DNA from: Massilia sp. YIM B02443 | Lineage (GTDB): Bacteria > Pseudomonadota > Gammaproteobacteria > Burkholderiales > Burkholderiaceae_D | Length of the DNA stretch: 64,000 nucleotides | Reading direction: 5' to 3' | NCBI RefSeq assembly: GCF_030411955.1 | Contig: NZ_JASNRA010000019.1 | Location: forward strand, 1-64,000 | In this document: positions 57,179 to 64,000 of the stretch, piece by piece | How the letters are laid out: the number at the start of each line of letters is the position of its first letter | Numbering within the stretch: position 1 is the first letter of the stretch | Notes under the pieces: generated by a model | Told to the model about the DNA's origin: nothing | The model's input: only the letters and a program-made list of their open reading frames with translations | Databases searched by the model: none | Position numbers and translations under genes: made by a program

Positions 57179-58447
57179 ATGTTCAAGCGCTCGCCCGACC
57201 GCCCCGCCAACGCCACCCTCGCCGCCGCCGGCCTACCGGACTTCTTCTCGAGCGAATTCCTGACCGGCCACGTGGCCGACACGATGGCGTTCCACTACCC
57301 GCGCTGCGTCGACGCCAGCGGCGGCTTCTATCACCACTTCCGCGACGACGGCAGCGTCCACGACGCCGCCACCCGCCACCTGCTGTCGAGCGCGGGCTTC
57401 GTGTCCGTGTTCGCCAACGCCTACCGCCACTTCGACAATCCCGACTACCAGGGCATGGTGCGCCACGGCGTCGACTTCCTGCGGCGCGTGCACCGCGACC
57501 CGGCCACCGGGGGCTACGCCTGGAAGCTGGCGTGGCAGCACGGCGAAGCGCGCGTACTCGACGGCGACAACCGCTGCCACGGCCTGGCCGCCGTGCTGCT
57601 GGCCTACGCGCACGCGCTGATGGCCGGCGTGCAGGAAGCGCGCGCCTGGGTCCACGAGACCTGGGACCTGATGGAGCGGCGCTTCTGGGAACCGGAACAA
57701 GGCCTGTACGCCGATCGCGCCAGCGCCGACTGGAACGTGTTGTTTCCCTACCGCGGCCAGGCCGCCAACATGCACGTCTGCGAAGCGCTGCTGGCGGCCT
57801 GGCGCGCCACCGGCCACGTGTCCTTTCTGCAGCGCGCCGAAACGATTGCCTGGAACGTGACCCAGCGCCAGGCCGCGCGCGCCGGCGGCATGCTGTGGGA
57901 GCACTATCGGCAGGACTGGAGTCCGGACTGGGACCTCGACCGGCGCGACGACCCTGGCCTGTTCCGTCCCTGGGGCTACCAGCCGGGCCAATTCACCCAG
58001 TGGAGCAAGCTGCTGCTGCAGCTGGAGGCCCACTGGTCGCTCCTGATGCGCGACCCGGACTGGCTGCTGCCGAGCGCGCAGGCACTGTACGCGGGCGCGC
58101 TGCGCCACGCGCTGGACCGGCGCCATGGCGGCCTGCACGCCGGCCTGGCGCCGGACGGCGGCGTGTGCGACGCCGACAAGCTTGCCTGGGTCCAGGCCGA
58201 GACCCTGGCCGCGGCCGCGCTGCTCGGCGCGCGCACCGGCCAGCAGCATTACTGGTCGGACTACGAGCGCATGTGGACCTATTGCTGGGAGCATTTCGTC
58301 GACCACGAACACGGCGCCTGGCATCCCGTCCTGCGCGCCGACAACGGCAGGTATTCGATCGGGAAGACCGCGGCCGGCAAGGCCGACTGCCACATCATGG
58401 GCGCCTGCTACGACATCATCCCGGCGCTCGACAAGCACCACGGGTAA
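57179..58447 (+). CDS. AGE-family isomerase homologue, altered active site
   Basis: A 422-residue (alpha/alpha)6-barrel protein of the N-acylglucosamine 2-epimerase/mannose isomerase family: HDAATRHLLSSAGFV, DGDNRCHGLAAVLLAYAHA, RPWGYQPGQFTQWSKLLLQ, WVQAETLAAAALL and CHIMGACYDI. Family members carry PGHxxEW at the centre; here it is PGQFTQW, with Gln271 and Gln274 replacing the catalytic His and Glu. The third His (CHIMG) remains. Context suggests mannose-to-fructose isomerisation, but the substitutions make activity uncertain. It lies 22 bp after the LacI-type sensor. Confidence 0.8.
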   Translation: MFKRSPDRPANATLAAAGLPDFFSSEFLTGHVADTMAFHYPRCVDASGGFYHHFRDDGSVHDAATRHLLSSAGFVSVFANAYRHFDNPDYQGMVRHGVDFLRRVHRDPATGGYAWKLAWQHGEARVLDGDNRCHGLAAVLLAYAHALMAGVQEARAWVHETWDLMERRFWEPEQGLYADRASADWNVLFPYRGQAANMHVCEALLAAWRATGHVSFLQRAETIAWNVTQRQAARAGGMLWEHYRQDWSPDWDLDRRDDPGLFRPWGYQPGQFTQWSKLLLQLEAHWSLLMRDPDWLLPSAQALYAGALRHALDRRHGGLHAGLAPDGGVCDADKLAWVQAETLAAAALLGARTGQQHYWSDYERMWTYCWEHFVDHEHGAWHPVLRADNGRYSIGKTAAGKADCHIMGACYDIIPALDKHHG

Positions 58448-58536
58448 ACCGGCGGCCGGATCGCCGCCGGCGTGCTTGTCGGTCCGATTCTGGCCGATAA
58501 TAGGCGACTGCATCCACCACGAATCAGGTTTACCGC

Positions 58537-60195
58537 ATGGCCACGCTCTCTCCCCATTCCCTGCCGTCGCTGCGCCTGGGCGCCGGCCACTATCGCGAAA
58601 TCGACGTCCTCGAGCGGCTGCGCGACCACCTGCCCGACGGCTTCGAGGTATTCCACAACCTGGCCCTGCACACGGTGCAGGGCGGGCGCGATTGCTATGG
58701 CGAGATCGACATCGTGGTGCTGGCGCCGCACGGCGCCCTGCTGCTGATGGAAGTGAAGGCCGGCGGCGTGATCCTGCGCGACGGCGGCGTCTACAAGGTC
58801 TACGGCAGCGGCGAGAGCGACGTGGCGCGCCAGGGCAAGCTGCAGCGCGCGGCGATGCAGAACCGGCTGCAGGCGGCCGGATTGCAGCCGCCGCTGGTCA
58901 GCTGCCTGGTGCTGCCCGACTACGACATCGGCGCCGGCCAGGTGCTGTCGATCCCGCGCGAGCGCATCATCGACGCCGCGGCCTACCCGGACATGGTGGG
59001 CACGGTGCGCGACTGGTTGGCCCAGGCCGACGCGCAAGCCCAGGCCAGGGCCCCGCTCGAGCGCGCCGCCCTGCGCCGCCTGCTGCTCAACCAGTTCCAG
59101 GTCACGCCGCAGCTGGACGCGCTGCGCGACCAGCTGCAGGGCGCGGTGCGGCGCCTGGCCGACGGCCTGGCCACCTGGGCGCCGCGGGTCGAGGCGCCGT
59201 CCGGCATCGTGCGGGTGCAGGCCACCGCCGGCTCGGGCAAGACCCAGCTGGCCCTGCAGCTGCTCGAGAGCGCCCAGGCCGCGCGCCTGAACACGGCCTA
59301 CGTCTGCTTCAACCGCAGCCTGGCCGACCACGTGCGCCGGCTGGCGCCGGCCGCGTGCGAGGTGGTCAACTTCCACGAGCTGTGCGTCGAGCACTGGCGC
59401 CGCCACGGCGAACCCGACTTCTCGCCGCAGGGTTTCGAGCGCATGGCCACGGCCTACCATGAAGCCAGCGCCGGCTTCGCGCAGCGCCTCGACCTCTTGA
59501 TCATCGACGAGGCGCAGGACTTCGAGGCCGGCTGGGTCGAGAGCCTGTGCAGCCAGCTCAAGCCCGAAGGCCGCCTGTACGTGCTGGAAGACGAAGCCCA
59601 GCGCCTGTACCGCCAGGATGGCTTCGAGCTGCGCGATGCGGTGACGATCCGCTGCAGCGACAACTTCCGCAACCCGCGCGCCATCTGCGACACCATCAAT
59701 GCGCTGGCGCTGGTGCAGCCGCCGGTGCGCAGCCTGAATCCGTATGCGGGCGAGGTGCCCGAGATCCGCACCTATACGTCCGACGCGGGCCTGCTGGCCG
59801 CCACCGAAGCGGCGGTGGCGGCGCTGCTGGCGCGCGGCTTCGCGCCGCAGGACATCGCGATCGTCTGCGGACGCGGGCGCGAACGCTCGCTGCTGCTCAA
59901 CCGCGTCGCGATCGGCCCGCACCGCACGCGCCGCTTCACCGGCGAATACGACCGCAACGGCGAGCCGCGCTGGAGCGATGGCGACCTGCTGGTGGAATCG
60001 GTGTACCGCTACAAGGGCCAGAGCGCGCCCGCGGTAGTGGTGGCCGAATTCGACTTCGACCGGCTCGGCGACAGCGAACGGCGCAAGCTGTTCGTGGCGC
60101 TCACGCGCGCCCAGATGGCGCTCGAGCTGGTGCTGTCGGCGCCGGCCGAGCGCTGCCTGGCGGCGCAGCTGGAAGCGGCGCTGGCGGACGCATAG
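58537..60195 (+). CDS. NERD nuclease-like / superfamily 1 helicase fusion
   Basis: A 552-residue protein. Residues 15-130 are a NERD domain with a PD-(D/E)xK-like site (YGEIDIVVLAP then LLMEVKAGG). Residues from about 220 are a UvrD/Rep-type helicase: Walker A ATAGSGKT, Walker B LLIIDEAQD, motif III-like LEDEAQ, VYRYKGQSAPAVVV and FVALTRAQ. The protein is shorter than UvrD and may be an ATPase translocase. Such NERD-helicase proteins are sometimes found in phage defence, which remains an inference. It converges with a WYL regulator 20 bp away. Confidence 0.82.
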   Translation: MATLSPHSLPSLRLGAGHYREIDVLERLRDHLPDGFEVFHNLALHTVQGGRDCYGEIDIVVLAPHGALLLMEVKAGGVILRDGGVYKVYGSGESDVARQGKLQRAAMQNRLQAAGLQPPLVSCLVLPDYDIGAGQVLSIPRERIIDAAAYPDMVGTVRDWLAQADAQAQARAPLERAALRRLLLNQFQVTPQLDALRDQLQGAVRRLADGLATWAPRVEAPSGIVRVQATAGSGKTQLALQLLESAQAARLNTAYVCFNRSLADHVRRLAPAACEVVNFHELCVEHWRRHGEPDFSPQGFERMATAYHEASAGFAQRLDLLIIDEAQDFEAGWVESLCSQLKPEGRLYVLEDEAQRLYRQDGFELRDAVTIRCSDNFRNPRAICDTINALALVQPPVRSLNPYAGEVPEIRTYTSDAGLLAATEAAVAALLARGFAPQDIAIVCGRGRERSLLLNRVAIGPHRTRRFTGEYDRNGEPRWSDGDLLVESVYRYKGQSAPAVVVAEFDFDRLGDSERRKLFVALTRAQMALELVLSAPAERCLAAQLEAALADA

Positions 60196-60215
60196 CCGGC
60201 GCCTGGGCCAATGCG

Positions 60216-61223
60216 TCAGGCGTAGGCGGCCGCCATCCGCTGCGCGATGCCGGCCAGTTCGGCGCGCAAGGCCGCCGGCTCCTCGATCACGACGCCGTCG
60301 CCGAAGCCCAGCAGCCACCACACCAGCGCGCGCGTATTGGGCACGTCGGCGCGCAGGTGCAGGCGGCCGTCCAGCCCCACCGTCAATTCCTGGTCCTGGT
60401 CGAGCGGGGTCTCGTACAGGTGCTCGCCGGCGGCGCGCGCGAACACCGCGTGCAGCCGCACCGGTGCGCCGGCGATCACGCCAAACTGGCCCGATGCGAT
60501 GTAGTCATCGAGGTCGAAATCGGGCTTCGGGCGCGCCGGCTCGTACAGCGCCTCGGCCTGCTGCACGCGGTGCAGCGCGATGGTGCGCACGTCCTCGTAG
60601 CCGGCGAACATGCACACCAGGTAGACCAGTGCGCCGCGCTGAACGATGGCCAGCGGATGCACGGCCGGGTACAGCGTCGCTTCGACGGCGTCGCGCTTGA
60701 GATAGTGCAGGCGCAGCTGGCGGTCTTCCATCAGCGCGCGGTAGACGATGCGCTGGCAGTCGGCGTCCATCCGCGGCGCGACCAGCGGCTGCTGGGGCGG
60801 CACGCTGCGCACCTTGTTCAGCCACGCCTTCGATCGGGTCGCGCCGTCCACGGTGGACAGGGCGCGTTTGGCCGACGCGAAGTGCGGCTGCAACGCCTCG
60901 ACGGTGCTGGGCGGCAGGTGGTGGTGCAGGTGCTGCTCGACAAGGGTCAGGGTCAGCGCCTCGGGCAGCGACAGGCCGGGCAGGTCGAAGCTGGACGCGT
61001 CACGCAGCCAGCTCCAGCCATACGGCTTGCTCTCGTAATCCACCGACAGCGGGAACACCTGCGACAGCTCGTTCAGGTCGCGCTCGACGGTGCGCTTGGT
61101 GACCGGGAATTCGAGCGCGCGCAGGCGCTCGCACAACTCGCCGGCCGAGATGCTGAGCGGCGCGCGCGGCACCAGCCGCAGCATGTTCCACTGGCGCAGG
61201 AGCGATTGCTGGTTGGTCGCCAT
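60216..61223 (-). CDS. WYL-domain transcription regulator
   Basis: A 335-residue protein: an N-terminal winged helix-turn-helix (SAGELCERLRALEFPVTKRTVERDLNEL), a linker, and a WYL domain (LHYLKRDAVEATLYPAVHPLAIVQ; VYLVCMFAGYEDVRTIALHRV) with a WCX-like C terminus. WYL regulators bind nucleic-acid ligands and often repress defence or DNA-damage genes. It converges with the NERD helicase, so control of that gene is not implied by layout alone. Confidence 0.83.
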   Translation of the reverse strand: MATNQQSLLRQWNMLRLVPRAPLSISAGELCERLRALEFPVTKRTVERDLNELSQVFPLSVDYESKPYGWSWLRDASSFDLPGLSLPEALTLTLVEQHLHHHLPPSTVEALQPHFASAKRALSTVDGATRSKAWLNKVRSVPPQQPLVAPRMDADCQRIVYRALMEDRQLRLHYLKRDAVEATLYPAVHPLAIVQRGALVYLVCMFAGYEDVRTIALHRVQQAEALYEPARPKPDFDLDDYIASGQFGVIAGAPVRLHAVFARAAGEHLYETPLDQDQELTVGLDGRLHLRADVPNTRALVWWLLGFGDGVVIEEPAALRAELAGIAQRMAAAYA

Positions 61224-61521
61224 TCAGGACTCCCGCGCCTGAGGGAGGGAATGAAACGCGTTCGTGGTGCAAAGGTGATGCGATGCGGGCATGGGGTGTG
61301 TGGTCAGGTGCGCCGTGTGGCGCGTTCAAGAAGCGATGGTAGCAAAATGCTTACCGACAGGAAACTCCGGCCTGCACTTCAGGTGCGGGAAGCTACCCTG
61401 GGGACGCGACAAATGCCGTCGCACCGTTCGCACCTTTTGTCCCAGCCCGGCCTGTGATGAGCGACACGCTTTGTCGCCACGCGCCTTTATGCTGTTTTCT
61501 TCACAACGTTGAAGGGAACCG

Positions 61522-62109
61522 ATGTCTGGACCGCGCTGGGATGTGCAATGGTATCTTCCGCTCGAACACTGCCGCAGCCTGGACGAGATCCGCCAGCGCT
61601 TGCAGCCCCTGCTCGAGGCCAACGACAGCCTGCCGGACCAGCAACCCCAGCGTCACCACGACGCCCTGCTCGCCTTCATCGGCATGTCGTCCCTGTCGCC
61701 GCACCTGAAACTGGCCGCGATACTGGCCTGCGTTTCCAGCACCGATTTCGATCCGCGCCTGGCGCTGGGCGCGCTCGACGACGCGGTACGGGCCGGTCGC
61801 GCGCTGTGGCCCGGCTCGGTGGCCGGCGCGGTGGCGCACCACGGCCCCGCGATGCAGGTAGCGAGCGAGGAAGACTGGCTGGGCGCCTTCGTGGTCGGGC
61901 GCCTGGCCGGCCTGCGCGACGCGATGGCGCTCGACGGCGGCGGCGCCAATCTCTGGCACGCCGCGTTCTGGAACCGTTTTTTTGCGATGGCGTCGCGCCG
62001 CGGCAGCGCCGCCGGAATGCGGCTGGCGCTCGAACAAGGGGCCGATCCGCGTGCAGGACACGATCCGCAGCGCCCGGCCGGGCCGGCGCGTCTGACGCTG
62101 GTGAAGTGA
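61522..62109 (+). CDS. unknown protein, 195 residues
   Basis: No family is recognised. It has no signal peptide or membrane helix. The sequence is mixed helical (CRSLDEIRQRLQPLLEANDS; LSPHLKLAAILACVSSTDFD) with a Gly-rich C-terminal part (DGGGANLWHAAFWNRFF). GAAGGGAA lies before the ATG. The codon bias matches chromosomal genes, so it is probably real. It diverges from the WYL regulator across a 298-bp gap in which no firm promoter was identified. Confidence 0.6.
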   Translation: MSGPRWDVQWYLPLEHCRSLDEIRQRLQPLLEANDSLPDQQPQRHHDALLAFIGMSSLSPHLKLAAILACVSSTDFDPRLALGALDDAVRAGRALWPGSVAGAVAHHGPAMQVASEEDWLGAFVVGRLAGLRDAMALDGGGANLWHAAFWNRFFAMASRRGSAAGMRLALEQGADPRAGHDPQRPAGPARLTLVK

Positions 62110-62568
62110 CTGAGCGTTTGACAGAACCGTCAGACATACCGCCAGCAAATGCGCGAGCAAGCAAGCGAAAGGAACGCCTGATGAATGCCTGCTCGTCGTT
62201 AGCGCAAGATGCGTAGCCTGCGAAAGCTTCAGAAGACCCAGTTGGGGGCGCGTACTCATTGATACGTGGGCGCTCGACCTTCGGCAATTGTCGGTGGCGC
62301 GGAAGATGGACGGCAATCAGCACCCAAAGTCATCGCGAAGAATGCTCGGGCCATGCGATCACTCCGGTTGCGAGCACGGCCGCTGCTTTAAATCTCAGAC
62401 ATGAGTCCATTTACATCCGCTATCGATCAAAAGCAGACAAAGTGTTCTGCTCACGTGAGCACTTCCATCTAGTTGCAAAAGGACGACAATGGAAATTTTC
62501 CAATGGAATTTTCGTTTCCAAAAAGATACTATGCAGTGCAGCACTTACAACAACTATAGGGATGGAAA
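62110..62568. other. 459-bp non-coding, AT-richer stretch
   Basis: No supportable gene. Small frames here have non-biological composition. From about 62300 the base composition drops well below the rest of the window. It may hold the promoter of the lipoprotein gene that follows; nothing more specific can be named. Confidence 0.5.
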
Positions 62569-62913
62569 ATGAAGAATATTCTTTTGGCTGGACTCTTACT
62601 TGCGACTCTGGCTGGCTGCGCGACTAGACCCGAGAGTATCCCCGCGTCATATGTCTCCCATGAGAAGTACAGTGCAATCGACTGCATGCAACTTTCTACT
62701 CACTTGGGTGATGCACGTGCTCAACTTCAAAAAGTCTCTGCAATGCAAGACTCCAAAGCTAACATGGATGCCGCTACGGTATTTTTAGCGCTTGTTCCTG
62801 CTAGCAAGCTGACTGGCGACCACGCTGCAGACGTTGCAAAGTTCAAAGGCGAAGTTGAGGCTATTGAAACAGCTCAGATCAAACAGGGCTGTAAGTCCGC
62901 AAAAGTAATTTAA
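62569..62913 (+). CDS. small lipoprotein
   Basis: A 114-residue protein with a type II signal and lipobox LAGC (MKNILLAGLLLATLAGC), so it should be lipid-anchored to a membrane. The mature part is helical with two further Cys (IDCMQLSTHLGDARAQL; KQGCKS). GC content is clearly lower than in the neighbours, suggesting acquisition. No function is recognised. Related small lipoproteins occur in mobile regions. Confidence 0.65.
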   Translation: MKNILLAGLLLATLAGCATRPESIPASYVSHEKYSAIDCMQLSTHLGDARAQLQKVSAMQDSKANMDAATVFLALVPASKLTGDHAADVAKFKGEVEAIETAQIKQGCKSAKVI

Positions 62914-62931
62914 GTTAGCATTAAAGCAGTC

Positions 62932-62969
62932 GGTGGCGATGGAGCGACTACAGTTGGGTCATCGCCACC
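62932..62969. terminator. hairpin after lipoprotein gene
   Basis: A 10-bp perfect stem (GGTGGCGATG and CATCGCCACC) with an 18-nt loop lies 18 bp after the stop codon. There is no T-run, so termination is only likely if assisted. Confidence 0.4.
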
Positions 62970-63123
62970 CCGCGACCCATCAACTAAACGCTTGAGGAAG
63001 TATCTGCGGCTTGGTATACAGGCAGGTCGAGAAAGGTCCGCTGTTGGCCGATAACAGACCATCAGCGAAGCTCAGTGTATGAGCTTGTCACCATCAGAAA
63101 AAGTAACTAGCCTTGTCAGCCGT

Positions 63124-64000
63124 TCAAGCCGCTCCGCGATCGGATGCAGCGCCCGCGATGCGCACCTCGACACGGTGGTCGCGCCGGTCGCCGCCCAGCG
63201 GGACGATGCCATCGGCGCACGGCTGGCCGTCCAGCAACACCTCGTCCCTGTCCGCCCCCGCATGCATCGTGATTTCGTAGATCGCGCCATGGTGGCGGTA
63301 GCACAGGCGCAAGCCATCCCATTCCGGCGCCAGCCGTGGCCGCAGGGTCAGCTGCGAACCGCTGCAGCGCACGCCCAGCAGGCCTTCGGCCAGCGCCAGC
63401 CAGCTCCACGCCGCGGCACTGGTGAAGCAAGCGCCGATGGCCCGTCCCGGGTACGGTGCGATGGTGCGCACGCCGTCGACCACGAAATACGGCGGCGCGG
63501 CGTAACGTGCGCAGTCCTGCGGCGTGCCGCCGCGCGCCAGCGGATCGAGCAGGCGCGCCAGACGCCATGCCGCCTGCGCGTCGCCCAGGCGCGCGAATCC
63601 GAGCGCGGCCAGCGCCAGCGCGCGATGCTCCTGACCGGGCCAGGCCTCGACCCGCTCGGCCCAGTGGCCGTCGACCGCCGGCTCGCACAGCGCCACGGCG
63701 CCTTGCGCATCGTCGGCCAGGCGCCGCGTCGCCGCCTGCAGCGCGTCCAGAGCGCGCGGCGCGCCGGCCAGCACCGCCCAGCCCTGGGTCAGCAGGTCGA
63801 CGCGACAGGCGGGATTGGCTGCCGCGCCCAGCACGTTGCCGCTTTCGAGATAGCACCAGCGGTACCAGTCGCCGTCCCAGCCGTGTTCCTCGCACTGCGC
63901 GCCAAGGGCCAGCGCGGCGCCACGGCAGGTGGTGGCGAAGCCGAAGTCGCCGCGCCGGTCGGCCAGCTCGGCGAAGCGCTGCAGCGTGGCCGTCATGAAG
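63124..64000 (-). CDS. GH94-like glycoside phosphorylase, C-terminal part
   Basis: The frame continues past the window edge; only the C-terminal 290 residues are seen. HGWDGDWYRWCYLESGNVLG, NPACRVDLLTQGWAVLAGAP, AWSWLALAEGLLGVRCSG and LTLRPRLAPEWDGLRLCYRH fit the end of GH94 enzymes (cellobiose/chitobiose phosphorylase or the C-terminal part of cyclic beta-glucan synthase). An in-frame ATG at 63996 is probably internal. The rest of the gene is needed to name the substrate. Confidence 0.72.
   Translation of the reverse strand, partial: FMTATLQRFAELADRRGDFGFATTCRGAALALGAQCEEHGWDGDWYRWCYLESGNVLGAAANPACRVDLLTQGWAVLAGAPRALDALQAATRRLADDAQGAVALCEPAVDGHWAERVEAWPGQEHRALALAALGFARLGDAQAAWRLARLLDPLARGGTPQDCARYAAPPYFVVDGVRTIAPYPGRAIGACFTSAAAWSWLALAEGLLGVRCSGSQLTLRPRLAPEWDGLRLCYRHHGAIYEITMHAGADRDEVLLDGQPCADGIVPLGGDRRDHRVEVRIAGAASDRGAA

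Noticed and set aside
62259..62627. 122-residue frame overlapping the lipoprotein start
   Set aside because: Composition is not protein-like, there is no ribosome site, and it runs through the lipoprotein gene in another frame.

Overview
The window is about 64 kb of GC-rich (roughly two-thirds G+C) bacterial chromosome with dense coding, many short gene overlaps and strong third-position GC bias. Gene content suggests an Oxalobacteraceae/Burkholderiales soil bacterium of the Massilia/Telluria type: TonB-dependent receptors beside secreted hydrolases, GH92 and AGE carbohydrate genes, many secreted peptidases, LysR/AraC/WYL regulators, and REP-like and MITE-like palindromes. That placement is inferred from content; no rRNA or tRNA gene was seen to confirm it.

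Layout. 0.1-5.8 kb: metR divergent from a MetE reduced to its N-terminal domain; a secreted alpha/beta hydrolase coupled to a small membrane protein; an LprI-like protein; an AraC regulator coupled to a degenerate GGDEF membrane protein. 6.0-10.4 kb: a TonB receptor/beta-propeller phytase operon behind three 11-bp repeats resembling a PHO box. 10.6-15.2 kb: an exonuclease with a HIRAN-like tail, a membrane-anchored MutS-like ATPase, and a PQQ sugar dehydrogenase/PEBP fusion. 15.3-22.7 kb: a MacAB-like four-gene export system followed by an NtrC-type response regulator and its histidine kinase, with a good sigma-54 promoter in front. 22.7-27.6 kb: a GST, a spermidine-synthase-like methyltransferase, two unknown small genes and a second TonB receptor.

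27.7-41.0 kb: one long minus-strand cluster, the most unusual block. In transcription order it has two tandem TldD/PmbA-like pairs (both TldD copies with Tat signals), a DUF4159 protein, a MoxR ATPase, a DUF58 protein and three membrane proteins (BatA-like, DUF4175-like with a His-rich stretch, and a GATase-like one). It looks like a peptidase plus MoxR-chaperone system working at or across the inner membrane; its substrate is unknown. 41.4-51.4 kb: a secreted methyltransferase-like protein, a trypsin-like protease, a class C beta-lactamase-fold hydrolase, an M1 aminopeptidase, a GDT1-type transporter, a PHP-type secreted protein, a LysR regulator and a Rid-family protein.

51.6-58.4 kb: a mannoside operon of two secreted GH92 enzymes, a LacI-type sensor domain without its DNA-binding domain, and an AGE-family isomerase homologue. 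The second GH92 has Gln where the first has the catalytic acid Glu, which suggests mannosyl-phosphate substrates; the AGE protein has lost the usual His-x-x-Glu pair. 58.5-62.1 kb: a NERD nuclease/helicase fusion converging on a WYL regulator, then an unknown gene. 62.1-63.1 kb is an AT-richer pocket with a small lipoprotein. The window ends inside a GH94-like gene on the minus strand.
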